From the NCBI GenBank assembly GCA_938048455.1, contig CALIUY010000002.1:1-64000 (forward strand): 64,000 nt of DNA. Reading direction: 5' to 3'. The notes beneath the pieces were generated by a model. It was given only the letters and a program-made list of their open reading frames with translations. It ran no database searches and was not told the origin of the DNA. Positions within the stretch are counted from its first letter, which is position 1. Each line of letters begins with the position of its first letter. The translations under genes and the position numbers were made by a program. Source of the DNA: an uncultured Desulfobacterales bacterium. Its GTDB lineage: Bacteria > Desulfobacterota > Desulfobacteria > Desulfobacterales > SpSt-501. This document shows positions 51,180 through 59,782 of this stretch, piece after piece.

Positions 51180-51303
51180 GGAGGTTTTCCCTCAAACGGG
51201 CAGGATGGTTGCACCGGGCCGACTCCGCGTATACCATGACCGGGCAGCCGGATCCAGTGCGCGCCGGTGGCGTGACCCGGAAAATGAGGCATCTCGATTG
51301 AGC

Positions 51304-52368
51304 ATGGAGCCGCAGCCGAAACCGCCGCTTGAGCCGTCCCCAACCGCCGGGGATCTCCCCGCCCTTCTTTCGCGCGAGCTCGACATCGGGGGGCGGACGA
51401 TCCCGGGACGGCTCGTCTTCGCCTCGATGAGTCTTCTCGGCCATGTCGCCTTTCGCGAGCTTCTTGACGAGTTCGGCGGCTGCGCACTGCTGTTTTCGGA
51501 GATGTGCAGCGCGGCGACCATCCCCACCGAAAACCCGAGGATTTCGAAACACTTCCGTTGGCGCCCCGAGGAGCTGCCGCGGCTGGTCTGCCAGATCATG
51601 GGATCGGATGCGGCGAGGATGGCTCGGGCCGCCGTGCGCATCGAGGCCGAGGGGTTCTTCGGGGTGGATCTCAATTTCAGCTGTGCGGCGGCCATGATCT
51701 GCCGGCGGGGTTGCGGTGCGGATCTCCTGCGCCGTCCCGCGGATGCCCTGAGGATTCTCGAGTGCGTCCGGCGGGCCGTGCGCATTCCCGTCACGGTGAA
51801 GTTTCGCGTGGGCTGGCAAGACGACGGCGATCGGGCGGTCGAAATGGCACGGGCCTTCGAGGCCGCCGGGGCCGATGCGCTCACCTTTCACCCGCGGGTG
51901 GCGCCGGACCGCCGCGCGCGTCCGCCCCGCTGGGAATACATCGGCCGGGTGAAGCAGGCGGTGCGCATCCCGGTCTTCGGCAACGGCGGGGTCCTCGACG
52001 CCGCGGGCTGCCTGCGCATGTTGCAGGAGACCGGCTGTGACGGGGTCGCCCTGGGGCGGATCGCCGTCGCCCGGCCGTGGGTTTTCGCTCTCTGGAGCGG
52101 AGAGAATGCAGCGGAGAATGACGACCTTTGCCGTTACACGGCTTTTCGGCTGTACGATCTTCTCTTGCGCCATTTTCCTCCCCCGGATGCGCTCATCCGC
52201 CTGCGGCGCTTCGTGTTTTACTTCGCCTCCAACTTCCGCTTCGGCCACGAGCTCTACCGCAAGGTCCGGGCCGCAGCCGACATGGAGGCGGCGCGGACGG
52301 CGCTCCAATCCTTCTTCGCCGTGCCGCAGGAGCGTTGCCCGTTGCCCAACCTGAATTACTTTCAATGA
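51304..52368 (+). CDS. tRNA-dihydrouridine synthase family protein
   Basis: A 354-residue flavin enzyme of the Dus family, which reduces uridines in the D loop of tRNA. TIM-barrel marks: 'LVFASMSLLGHVAFRELLDE' near residue 40, 'FSEMCSAATIPTENP' (substrate loop), 'VCQIMGSDAARMARAAVRIE', 'GVDLNFSCAA' with the near-standard Cys region ('AMICRRGCGADLLRRP'), and 'VTVKFRVGW' and 'VFGNGGVLDAAGC' for FMN phosphate binding. The C-terminal 60 residues are helical. I use the ATG at 51304; the ORF-track start lies in the divergent promoter region. The subtype (DusA, B or C) is unclear. The usual Cys-Pro pair reads 'CAAAMICRRGCG', a deviation worth noting. Confidence 0.85.
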   Translation: MEPQPKPPLEPSPTAGDLPALLSRELDIGGRTIPGRLVFASMSLLGHVAFRELLDEFGGCALLFSEMCSAATIPTENPRISKHFRWRPEELPRLVCQIMGSDAARMARAAVRIEAEGFFGVDLNFSCAAAMICRRGCGADLLRRPADALRILECVRRAVRIPVTVKFRVGWQDDGDRAVEMARAFEAAGADALTFHPRVAPDRRARPPRWEYIGRVKQAVRIPVFGNGGVLDAAGCLRMLQETGCDGVALGRIAVARPWVFALWSGENAAENDDLCRYTAFRLYDLLLRHFPPPDALIRLRRFVFYFASNFRFGHELYRKVRAAADMEAARTALQSFFAVPQERCPLPNLNYFQ

Positions 52369-52410
52369 CCGGGTGCCGGAAACCCCCCGGGCACGAAAGG
52401 AGCAGGGATC

Positions 52411-52986
52411 ATGGCCAGAGGGTGGAAGCGAACGTTCATCGGCAGACTCGGTCTTGGCGGGGTTCTGCTCGCCCTTTTCTTCGTTGCGGCGCCGCCGCCG
52501 GCGGCGGCGAAAAGCGCCGGCGAGATCCAGGCCGCGGTGCAGGCCTGTCTGGAGCGCTTCTACCAACAGGTGAAAGGCGCTCGGGAACTCGCGCAGCAGG
52601 CGAAAGGCCTCCTTGTCATGCCGGGCGTGGTCAAGGCGGGTTTCATCATCGGCGGCGAATACGGCGAGGGTGCTCTGCGGGTGGGAGGAAAAACCGCGGG
52701 GTATTACCGGCTCGCCTCGGGGTCGATCGGGCTGCAGATCGGCGGTCAGGCGAAGGACATCGTCATCCTTTTCATGACCGAAGAGGCCCTGCGAGGTTTC
52801 CGGGCGAGCGAGGGCTGGGAGGTCGGCATCGACGGCAACGTCGCCCTCATCAATCTGGGAGGCGGAGAGCGCGTCGATTTTACGAGGATGAAGGAGCCGA
52901 TCGTCGGCTTCGTCTTCGACGTCAAGGGGCTGATGGCCGACATTTCGCTCAAGGGGGCGAAGTTCAGCCGTTTTCAGCCCAGCTGA
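52411..52986 (+). CDS. Ysc84-like lipid-binding domain protein (secreted)
   Basis: A 191-residue protein with a signal peptide (about 1-33, 'LGLGGVLLALFFVAAPPPAAA'). A Ysc84/SYLF domain of about 150 residues follows, with 'QAKGLLVMPGVVKAGFIIGG' and 'LRVGGKTAGYYRLASGSIGL'. SYLF domains bind membrane phosphoinositides in eukaryotes; bacterial versions are periplasmic or lipid-associated with unknown role. GAAAGGAGC precedes the ATG by about 10 bases. Its end overlaps the convergent methyltransferase gene by 23 bases. No operon partner is evident; dus ends 42 bases upstream. Confidence 0.88.
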   Translation: MARGWKRTFIGRLGLGGVLLALFFVAAPPPAAAKSAGEIQAAVQACLERFYQQVKGARELAQQAKGLLVMPGVVKAGFIIGGEYGEGALRVGGKTAGYYRLASGSIGLQIGGQAKDIVILFMTEEALRGFRASEGWEVGIDGNVALINLGGGERVDFTRMKEPIVGFVFDVKGLMADISLKGAKFSRFQPS

Positions 52987-54106
52987 AGGCCAAACGACCT
53001 TGTCCTCTGCCGGCGGCGGGTGCGGCCGGTCCCTCGCCCGGGGTGATTCCGTATTCCGCGGGCGTCAGAACCCGGTGGATCACCGCGAGGGTTTCCTTTG
53101 CCGTGGCTTGGATGCCCTCGGGGAGGAAAAGTTCGAGGTCGATCTCTTGGCGCGTCATCACCGGGTAGCCGTAGCGGCGGTGCGCGTGGCGCAAGGGTTC
53201 GCCTGCGGCGCGTCGGGCTTCGATGAAGGCGAAATGCCCGGCCAGCCGATTCTCGACGCGCCGGGCGGCTTCCCCGATCCACGTCGCCGGAGCGGAGAGA
53301 ATCTCCTCGCGCAGCGCCCGATCGATTTCGCAGCCGATGCTGTGGCGCCCGGCCGCGGCCGCCGCGCGCAGGGTCGTCCCCGTGCCGAGAAAGGGATCGA
53401 GCACGGTGTCGCCGCGGATCGAGTACATGCAGACGAGGCGGAAGGCGAGCTCGAAGGGAAAGGCCCCGCTTCGGGTGCGTCCCTGCCGGCCGAATCGCTC
53501 CTGACGCGTCCCCTTCAGGTCCATCCACACATCGGAATACCAGCGGTTGCGCTCTTCCCAGAAAAGGGCGCTTTCCCGGCGTCGTCGTTTTTCCTCACTC
53601 GACGGAAACTCCCGGGGTCCGCCCTTGCGCGCGATCAAAATGTGTTCGTGTTCGAGCGTGACATAGGCTCCTGCAGGATACATGCCCGAGCCCATGAACT
53701 TCGTGGGCGCGTTGGTCTGTTTGCGCCACAGGATCGAGGGCAGGGGGGTGAAGCCGATTTCGAGCAGCGCCTGGAGAATCCGCATATGGTTGGGGTACAG
53801 GACGAAGCGGCCTCTCAGGCTGCGCACGGCGTCGCCGATGACCAGGCAGGCGAAACCGCCCGGGCGGAGCACGCGGTGGACCTCGCGCCAGGTGCGATCC
53901 AGCGCTTCGTGCATCCAACGGAAAGCCGTCCAGCCGTCCCCCCTCTCCAGGGCCGCGGCGATCTTTCGGTTTCCGCGACGGAAGCTCTCGTCCCACATGG
54001 CGATCATGGGATAGGGGGGGGAGGTGAGGACGAGCTCCACGCTCGCCGCCGGAATCGGGGAGAGATCCGCAGCGTCCTGGAAATAGACGCGGTGTTGAGT
54101 TCGCAT
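52964..54106 (-). CDS. orphan DNA methyltransferase (SPPY type)
   Basis: A 380-residue beta-class amino-methyltransferase. The catalytic motif IV is 'LVLTSPPYPMIAMW' near residue 30, and the SAM-binding FxGxG-type motif I is 'VLDPFLGTGTTLRAA' near residue 233. A central region (about 130-210) is the probable target-recognition domain, and 'KFMGSGMYPAGAYVTLEHEH' is a conserved segment between the two. SPPY suggests N4-cytosine methylation, though some adenine enzymes share it. No restriction enzyme lies near, so this is a solitary methyltransferase, possibly regulatory. Its end overlaps the Ysc84 gene. The start ATG sits in a divergent gap with pgk. Confidence 0.87.
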   Translation of the reverse strand: MRTQHRVYFQDAADLSPIPAASVELVLTSPPYPMIAMWDESFRRGNRKIAAALERGDGWTAFRWMHEALDRTWREVHRVLRPGGFACLVIGDAVRSLRGRFVLYPNHMRILQALLEIGFTPLPSILWRKQTNAPTKFMGSGMYPAGAYVTLEHEHILIARKGGPREFPSSEEKRRRRESALFWEERNRWYSDVWMDLKGTRQERFGRQGRTRSGAFPFELAFRLVCMYSIRGDTVLDPFLGTGTTLRAAAAAGRHSIGCEIDRALREEILSAPATWIGEAARRVENRLAGHFAFIEARRAAGEPLRHAHRRYGYPVMTRQEIDLELFLPEGIQATAKETLAVIHRVLTPAEYGITPGEGPAAPAAGRGQGRLAFSWAENG

Positions 54107-54154
54107 GGGAGGGTTTCAACACGGAGCGCGGGCGAAGTCAACGCCGGAAGGCTC

Positions 54155-54184
54155 TTGTCATCGCCGCCCTGCGGGGCCTACAAT
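54155..54184 (+). promoter_or_regulatory. sigma-70-type promoter for pgk
   Basis: TTGTCA, 18 bases and TACAAT, about 60 bases before the pgk start. Five of six bases agree in each box; the spacer is one base longer than ideal. Confidence 0.65.
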
Positions 54185-54244
54185 GGCCTAGATTTCTTTC
54201 TTCCCCACCGCGGATTGTCTTCTTGACCCCACGGGAGGCAGGCG

Positions 54245-55441
54245 ATGCGAAAACTCACGATCGAAGACCTGGAGGTGCGCGGCCGTCGGGTGCTGGTCCG
54301 CGTGGATTACAACGTCCCCCTCAAGAACGGCCGGGTCGCCGATGACACCCGCATCCGGGCGACCCTGCCCACGCTGCGGCGGCTGCTCGATCGCGGGGCG
54401 CGGCTCGTCCTCATGTCGCATCTGGGGCGGCCGAAGGGGAAAGCCTCCCCGGAGTTTTCCCTGCGGCCCTGCGCCGACGCGCTCGCCGCCCATCTCGGAC
54501 GCCCGGTCCGCTTCGCCGCCGACTGCGTGGGCCCGGAGGCCGAGGCGAAGGCGACGGCGCTCGAAGACGGCGAGGTGCTCTTGCTCGAGAACCTGCGGTT
54601 TCACCCGGAAGAGGAGGCCAACGATCCGGAATTCGCGCGAAGGCTTGCGCGCTTGGGCGAGCTCTATGTCAACGACGCTTTCGGGGCCGCTCACCGCGCG
54701 CACGCTTCGACCGAGGGGGTGACGCGTTTTTTCAAACAGTGCGCCGCCGGGCTGCTCCTGAAAAAGGAACTCGACTACCTCGGGGCCGTGCTCGAGAACC
54801 CCGTGCGGCCTTTTGCGGCCGTACTCGGGGGGGCGAAGATCTCGGGCAAGATCGAGGTCATTTCCCGCCTCCTGCCCCGGGTGGAGCGCCTGATCGTCGG
54901 GGGCGGAATGGCCTTCACCTTCTACAAGGCCCTCGGCCTCGAGGTGGGCGGCTCGCTGGTCGAGGAAGACCGGATCGAGCTCGCCCGGAAGCTGCTCGAG
55001 GAGGGCGGGGAAAAGCTGCTGCTTCCCGCGGACGTGGTCGTCACCGACCGGCTCGATCTCAAGGGGGGAACCTTGGGGACGATCCAAACCGTCCCTTGCC
55101 GGGAAATCCCCGCGGGATGGATCGGGGTGGACATCGGGCCGCAGAGCGTCGAGCGTTTCGGGACCGTCTTGAAAGAGGCCAAGACCGTCCTCTGGAACGG
55201 TCCGATGGGGATCTTCGAAATCGAAGCCGCCTCCCGGGGTACGGCCGCGATCGCCCGAACGCTCGCCGAGGCGACGGCGGCGGGGGCGACGACCATCGTC
55301 GGCGGGGGCGATTCGGCGGCGGCGCTCGAGCGCGCGGGACTTGCCGCGAAGGTCACCCATGTGTCGACCGGCGGAGGGGCCTCGCTCGAGTTCCTCGAGG
55401 GCAAGGTGCTCCCCGGGGTCGCTGCGCTGACCGATCGGTAG
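54245..55441 (+). CDS. pgk: phosphoglycerate kinase
   Basis: Glycolytic/gluconeogenic enzyme that exchanges phosphate between 1,3-bisphosphoglycerate and ATP in the cytoplasm. The 398-residue protein shows 'RVLVRVDYNVPLKNGRVADD' near residue 15, 'LVLMSHLGRPKG', 'LLLENLRFHPEEEANDPEFA', and the C-terminal nucleotide-binding 'WNGPMGIFE' and 'TIVGGGDSAAALE', with the conserved 'STGGGASLEFLEGK' near the end. GGGAGGCAGG precedes the ATG. It is followed by a HAD phosphatase and the shikimate genes, an unusual neighbour set; gap and tpi are not here. Length is normal. Confidence 0.96.
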   Translation: MRKLTIEDLEVRGRRVLVRVDYNVPLKNGRVADDTRIRATLPTLRRLLDRGARLVLMSHLGRPKGKASPEFSLRPCADALAAHLGRPVRFAADCVGPEAEAKATALEDGEVLLLENLRFHPEEEANDPEFARRLARLGELYVNDAFGAAHRAHASTEGVTRFFKQCAAGLLLKKELDYLGAVLENPVRPFAAVLGGAKISGKIEVISRLLPRVERLIVGGGMAFTFYKALGLEVGGSLVEEDRIELARKLLEEGGEKLLLPADVVVTDRLDLKGGTLGTIQTVPCREIPAGWIGVDIGPQSVERFGTVLKEAKTVLWNGPMGIFEIEAASRGTAAIARTLAEATAAGATTIVGGGDSAAALERAGLAAKVTHVSTGGGASLEFLEGKVLPGVAALTDR

Positions 55442-55447
55442 GGCGCC

Positions 55448-56107
55448 GTGCGCATCGAGGCCGTCGTTTTCGACTACAACGGCACCCTGGTGAACGACCT
55501 TCCGCTCGTCGTCGCCTCTTACCATCGGGCGATCCGGGAGGCGGGCTTTGCGGTGGCGCGAGAGGAGATCGTGCGGGCGGTCTCGCTTCCGCCTTCGGCA
55601 AAACGGCGGGTCCTTCTCGGGGATGCCGTATCCGTGGCGCAGTGGGAAAAGATCCTCGACCGCCGCCGTCGGCTCTACCGCGATCTTGTCGCCCAGGGCC
55701 TCCCTCTCTTTCCGGATACGGCGCCGGTGCTGCGGGAACTTGCGCGGAAATTCCGCCTGGGGCTCGTTTCCAACACCTTCCGCGAGCTTTTCGAAGCCGG
55801 TTTTCCCCCGGAACTCGCCGGGCTCTTCGAATCCAGCCTCTTTTTCGGGGAGGCTCCTCAGCCCAAACCCTCGCCGCAGGCGCTGCGGGTGCTCCTCGGC
55901 CGGATGGAGGTCGCCGCGGAACGCTCCGTCTTCATCGGCGATGCGGCGGAGGACATGGCCATGGCCCGGGCGGCGGGGGCCTGCGGGATCGGCCTGACCA
56001 CCGGATTCTGCACCGAAGCGGAGCTTCGCACCGCCGGCGCAACCGCCGTGGAAAGAAGCCTTTCCGCTTGCGCCCGCAGGCTGCGGGCCGAGCGGGAAAA
56101 GACTTGA
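55448..56107 (+). CDS. HAD-family hydrolase with DxN motif I
   Basis: A 219-residue HAD superfamily protein resembling phosphoglycolate phosphatases. Motif I is 'VVFDYNGTLVNDL', with Asn where the second catalytic Asp normally stands. Motif II is 'LGLVSNTFREL', the Lys of motif III is in 'GEAPQPKPSPQAL', and motif IV is 'VFIGDAAEDMAMA', all as expected. DxN variants are known, and some remain active or act as binding proteins. The start is a GTG at 55448, 6 bases after pgk; an AGGGC stretch precedes it. It belongs to the pgk-aro transcript; the substrate is unknown. Confidence 0.8.
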   Translation: MRIEAVVFDYNGTLVNDLPLVVASYHRAIREAGFAVAREEIVRAVSLPPSAKRRVLLGDAVSVAQWEKILDRRRRLYRDLVAQGLPLFPDTAPVLRELARKFRLGLVSNTFRELFEAGFPPELAGLFESSLFFGEAPQPKPSPQALRVLLGRMEVAAERSVFIGDAAEDMAMARAAGACGIGLTTGFCTEAELRTAGATAVERSLSACARRLRAEREKT

Positions 56108-56222
56108 CAGCCGCGCGGGGGATGGGGAAGAAGCTGTCGATCGAGGAGGGAATCCGGCCGCGGGCGCAAGGGCACAGCCCCCCGCGGCTTTTCGTCCGTC
56201 GCCGCGGCGGAGAGCGGACCCG

Positions 56223-57287
56223 ATGAAAGAACGCATTCTCCACGGCTCCGGAGGCTCCTGCCGCCTCGTGATCGGAGGGCGGCTCGAGGATCTGGCCGGC
56301 CTCACGCCGGGAGCACACCGGGTGGCCTTTGCCGACGAAAGGGTTCTTCGCCTTTACGGGGAGCGCCTCCCGCCGGATCCGCTCGTCGTGGTGGGCGCGG
56401 GGGAAGAGGCCAAATCGCTTGCCAACGTGGCCCGCCTCTACGAGGAGCTTCTTCGGCTGGAGGCCGACCGCGATACCTTTCTGGTGGGAATCGGCGGCGG
56501 GGTCGTCTGCGACGTGACCGGCTTCGTCGCCGCGACCTACCTGAGGGGGCTTCGCGTGGGGTTGGTGCCGACGACGCTTCTCGCCCAGGTGGATGCCGCG
56601 CTCGGCGGCAAAAACGGCGTCAACCTGCACGGCTACAAAAATCTCGTCGGCACCATCCGTCAGCCGGACTTCGTTCTTTGCGATCTCGGCTTGCTCGGAA
56701 CTCTTCCCCCGGTCGAGAGAAAAAACGGCTTGGCCGAAGTGGTGAAACACGCCCTCATCGCCGACGACGGGCTGTTCGCCTACCTCGAGGAGAACGCCTC
56801 GGCGGCGGCCGCTCTCGACCCCCGGGTGATCTCACGGCTGGTCGAGGACTCGATCGCCGTCAAGGCGGCGATCGTCGCGAGGGACGAGTTCGAGACCGGA
56901 GAACGGCGGCTGCTCAACTTCGGGCACACCTTCGGCCACGCCCTCGAGAAGGCGACCGGTGCGCCTCACGGCGAGGCGGTGAGCGTCGGCATGGCGGTCG
57001 CCACCGGCCTCTCGGTCGCCGGCGGCATGCTCGCCCCGCAAGAGGCCGAACGGGTTCTCCGGCTGCTCGACGCTTTGGGGCTTCCCCGAAGCACGAAGGC
57101 CGACCCCGCCGGCGTCTTCGAGGGGCTGCGCCGGGACAAGAAGCGGGCGGCGGACCGCATCCGCTTCGTTTTTCTCGAGCGCATCGGGAAGGCGGCCGCC
57201 GTCGAAACGGGGCTGGAGGAGCTGCGGGAGCTTTTCCTTTCCTGGCGAAGCTCGCCGGAGGGGCAGGAGGTATGGCCAAAACGGTGA
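56223..57287 (+). CDS. aroB: 3-dehydroquinate synthase
   Basis: Second enzyme of the shikimate pathway, turning DAHP into 3-dehydroquinate with NAD+ and zinc. The 354-residue protein shows 'DTFLVGIGGGVVCDVTGFVA' (NAD-binding Gly loop, near residue 85), 'VPTTLLAQVDAALGGKNGVN', the zinc ligand region 'NGLAEVVKHALI' (Glu), and 'LNFGHTFGHALEKATG' plus 'PHGEAVSVGMAV' with the two metal histidines. All catalytic motifs are present. It starts 115 bases after the HAD gene with no clear ribosome site (GAGAGCGGACCCG), so expression may depend on the upstream transcript. Its end overlaps the next gene by 16 bases. Confidence 0.95.
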   Translation: MKERILHGSGGSCRLVIGGRLEDLAGLTPGAHRVAFADERVLRLYGERLPPDPLVVVGAGEEAKSLANVARLYEELLRLEADRDTFLVGIGGGVVCDVTGFVAATYLRGLRVGLVPTTLLAQVDAALGGKNGVNLHGYKNLVGTIRQPDFVLCDLGLLGTLPPVERKNGLAEVVKHALIADDGLFAYLEENASAAAALDPRVISRLVEDSIAVKAAIVARDEFETGERRLLNFGHTFGHALEKATGAPHGEAVSVGMAVATGLSVAGGMLAPQEAERVLRLLDALGLPRSTKADPAGVFEGLRRDKKRAADRIRFVFLERIGKAAAVETGLEELRELFLSWRSSPEGQEVWPKR

Positions 57288-58429
57288 AGGAGAAGGAAAC
57301 GCCCGCGGATCCGGCGGCGGAGCGCGCAGACGAAGAAAAGCGTCTGGCCGAACTCCGCCGGGTCATCGACCGGCTGGACGCCGAGATCCTGCGGCTGTTC
57401 AACGAGCGCCTGGAGGCGGCACGCGCCGTGGGGGAGGTGAAACGGCGACTCGGGCTTCCGGTGCGCGACACCCGCCGCGAAGCGGAGATCTTCCGGCGGC
57501 TCGCGGGCTTGAACCGCGGCAGCCTGCTCGCCGATCGGTACCTCGTGCAGGTCTTCGCCGCCCTGATGGCCGCGGCGCGCGAGGTCCAGTCCGGCAGCCC
57601 CCACGCGGCCGACGGTTTCGGCACGCCTTCTCTCTTCGCCGTGTTCGGAAACCCCGTGGTGCACAGCTTAAGCCCGGTCATGCACAACGCGGCCTTCGCG
57701 GCGACGGGCTTTCCCGGCATCTACGCCGCGATCCGGGCGGCGGACATCCGGCCGACCATGGCCGGAGTCCGGGCGCTCGGCTTCCGGGGGGCGAGCATTA
57801 CGATCCCGCACAAGGAGGCCGTCCTTTCCTGCTTGGATTACATCGATCCCCAAGCCCGGCGCATCGGCGCCGTGAACACCGTCCTCAACGAGGCCGGGGT
57901 TCTCAAGGGCTACAACACCGACGGGGAGGGAATCGTGCGGGCCCTCGGGGAACGGGTGGAAATCGCCGGCAAACGGGTCGCCGTGCTCGGAGCGGGCGGG
58001 GCGGCGCGTGCGGCCGCATTCGGCACCCGGCGCGAAGGCGCCGCGGTCACCGTCTACAACCGCACGCGGCCGAAGGCGGAAGCCCTGGCCGCGGCGCTGG
58101 AAGTCTCTTTCCGGCCGATCGAAGAATTCGACCCTTCCGACGCCGACATCCTCATCCACGCCACCCCCGTCGGCATGAGTCCGAACGCAGGAGAAACCCC
58201 GCTCTGCCGGGACCGGCTGCGGCCGGGGCTTGTCGTCATGGACATCGTCTACACCCCGCTGCGCACGAGACTGCTCGCCGAAGCCGAGGCCGCCGGCTGC
58301 GTGACCGTGGACGGGCTTTCGATGTTCGTCTACCAGGGAGCGCGGCAGTTCGAACTCTGGACCGGGATCGAAGCCCCCCTGGACATCATGCGCCTGGCCG
58401 TCGAAACCGAGCTTGCCGCACGCGGCTGA
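57272..58429 (+). CDS. aroE: chorismate mutase-shikimate dehydrogenase fusion
   Basis: A 385-residue two-domain protein beginning at the ATG at 57272 (GGCAGGAGGT just ahead). Residues about 20-110 are an AroQ-type helical chorismate mutase ('LRRVIDRLDAEILRLFNERL', then 'EVKRRLGLPVRDTRREAEIF'). Residues about 115-385 are shikimate dehydrogenase: 'VFGNPVVHSLSPVMHNAAF' (shikimate-binding Ser-x-Ser), the catalytic Lys in 'SITIPHKEAVL', 'GAVNTVLNEAGVLKGYNTDG', and NADP-binding 'VLGAGGAARAAAF'. The protein thus joins a middle and a post-chorismate step of aromatic synthesis. It overlaps aroB by 16 bases and precedes aroA. AroQ could feed prephenate into phenylalanine or tyrosine synthesis. Confidence 0.92.
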   Translation: MAKTVKEKETPADPAAERADEEKRLAELRRVIDRLDAEILRLFNERLEAARAVGEVKRRLGLPVRDTRREAEIFRRLAGLNRGSLLADRYLVQVFAALMAAAREVQSGSPHAADGFGTPSLFAVFGNPVVHSLSPVMHNAAFAATGFPGIYAAIRAADIRPTMAGVRALGFRGASITIPHKEAVLSCLDYIDPQARRIGAVNTVLNEAGVLKGYNTDGEGIVRALGERVEIAGKRVAVLGAGGAARAAAFGTRREGAAVTVYNRTRPKAEALAAALEVSFRPIEEFDPSDADILIHATPVGMSPNAGETPLCRDRLRPGLVVMDIVYTPLRTRLLAEAEAAGCVTVDGLSMFVYQGARQFELWTGIEAPLDIMRLAVETELAARG

Positions 58430-58449
58430 AAAAACGAAGGGGGCTGTTC

Positions 58450-59709
58450 ATGCGCGAGATCCGGCCGCTTGCTCCCCGGGAAACCATGGTGCGCGTCCCG
58501 GGATCCAAAAGCTACACCCACCGCGCTTTCATCGCGGCGGCCCTGGCCGCGGGCACCTCACGGATCGAGGGAGCCCTCGCCAGCCAGGACACCGATCTCA
58601 CCCGTGAAGCGCTCCGCAACTGGGGCGCGGGGTTTGCCGAGGAGAGCGGCTTGTGGACCGTCCAGGGCACCGCCGGTCGCCTGGTCCCGTCGGCCGCTCC
58701 GATCGATCTCGGAAACTCCGGCACCTCCATGCGGCTTCTTTCCGCCGTGGCCGCTCTCGTCCCCGGTGCAAGCCTGCTCGGCGGCAGACCGCGGCTTGAA
58801 GCGCGGCCCGTCGGCGCTCTCGTCTCCGCGCTCGGCGCCCTCGGGGTCCAAGCCGAGTGCGTGCGCGGAAACGGCTGTCCGCCGGTCCGCGTGATCGGCG
58901 GCCGTCTTCGCGGGGGGCGCCTGCCGCTCGATTGCTCGCGGAGCAGCCAGTTTCTCTCCGCCCTGCTTCTCGTCTCGCCTTACAGCGAGGAAGGCGTCGA
59001 GATCGAGGTCGTCGGCGGGCCGGTTTCGCGGCCCTACATCGACATCACCGTTGAAGTGATGGGACGCTTCGGCGTCCGGGTCGAGCGCGAGGGCTACGCC
59101 CGCTTCCGGGTCGCCGGGGGGACCGGCTTCCGGGCATGCCGTTTTGAGGTCGAGGCCGACTGCTCGCAGGCGGGGTATTTCTGGGCGGCGGCGGCGATCA
59201 CCGGTTCGGCCGTGACCGTGCGCGGCATCCGCCGGCGCTCGCTGCAGGGGGACGTGCGGTTGCTCGAGGTGCTCGAGGCCATGGGCTGCCGGGTCGAGGA
59301 AAACGATGCCGGGATCCGCGTCACCGGAGGGGAGCTTCGCGCCGTGGAGGCGGATCTCGGCGATCTGCCCGATGCCGTGCCGACGCTCGCCGTCCTCGCC
59401 GCTCACGCGCGGGGGGAGAGCCGGATCCGCAACGTGGGTCACCTGCGGGAGAAGGAGAGCGATCGGCTGGCCGCGGTTGGCGAAGGGCTTTCGCGCATGG
59501 GGATCGCCGCGCGCGTGGAAGGCGCCGATCTCTGCATCGTCGGCGGGCGGACGCACGGAGCCGCGATCGACTGCCACGACGACCATCGCATCGCCATGAG
59601 CTTCGCCGTCGCCGGGTTGAAGACCCCGGGGGTGCGCATCCTGGACGAGGCGTGTGTCGCCAAGTCTTTTCCCGGCTTCTGGGAGGTTTTCGAAGAACTC
59701 TACAAGTGA
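58450..59709 (+). CDS. aroA: 3-phosphoshikimate 1-carboxyvinyltransferase
   Basis: EPSP synthase, adding phosphoenolpyruvate to shikimate-3-phosphate. The 419-residue protein shows 'RVPGSKSYTHRAFIAAALAA' at the N-terminus (Lys of PEP binding), 'LGNSGTSMRLLSAVAAL' near residue 90, 'CSRSSQFLSALLL', 'VPTLAVLAAHARGES' and 'LREKESDRLAAVGEGL', then 'CHDDHRIAMSFAVAGL', all diagnostic. The N-terminal segment reads 'SKSYTHR' and the PEP-loop region 'LGNSGTSMR'. The latter lacks the 'GNAGTAMRP' form of the common enzyme and resembles class II types; I cannot judge inhibitor sensitivity. Final gene of the shikimate operon. Confidence 0.95.
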   Translation: MREIRPLAPRETMVRVPGSKSYTHRAFIAAALAAGTSRIEGALASQDTDLTREALRNWGAGFAEESGLWTVQGTAGRLVPSAAPIDLGNSGTSMRLLSAVAALVPGASLLGGRPRLEARPVGALVSALGALGVQAECVRGNGCPPVRVIGGRLRGGRLPLDCSRSSQFLSALLLVSPYSEEGVEIEVVGGPVSRPYIDITVEVMGRFGVRVEREGYARFRVAGGTGFRACRFEVEADCSQAGYFWAAAAITGSAVTVRGIRRRSLQGDVRLLEVLEAMGCRVEENDAGIRVTGGELRAVEADLGDLPDAVPTLAVLAAHARGESRIRNVGHLREKESDRLAAVGEGLSRMGIAARVEGADLCIVGGRTHGAAIDCHDDHRIAMSFAVAGLKTPGVRILDEACVAKSFPGFWEVFEELYK

Positions 59710-59727
59710 TCCCCGAACGGGCGCCGT

Positions 59728-59759
59728 CTCCTCCGGCTTCGGCTTTGCTCCCGGAGGAG
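59728..59759. terminator. hairpin between convergent aroA and pdxT
   Basis: CTCCTCCGG and CCGGAGGAG form a perfect 9-bp stem around a 14-base loop in the 73-base gap between the two converging genes. No T run follows on either strand, so if it ends transcription it may act in both directions or need Rho. Confidence 0.4.
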
Positions 59760-59782
59760 CCCTGCGGCAGGGGCGAAACCCA

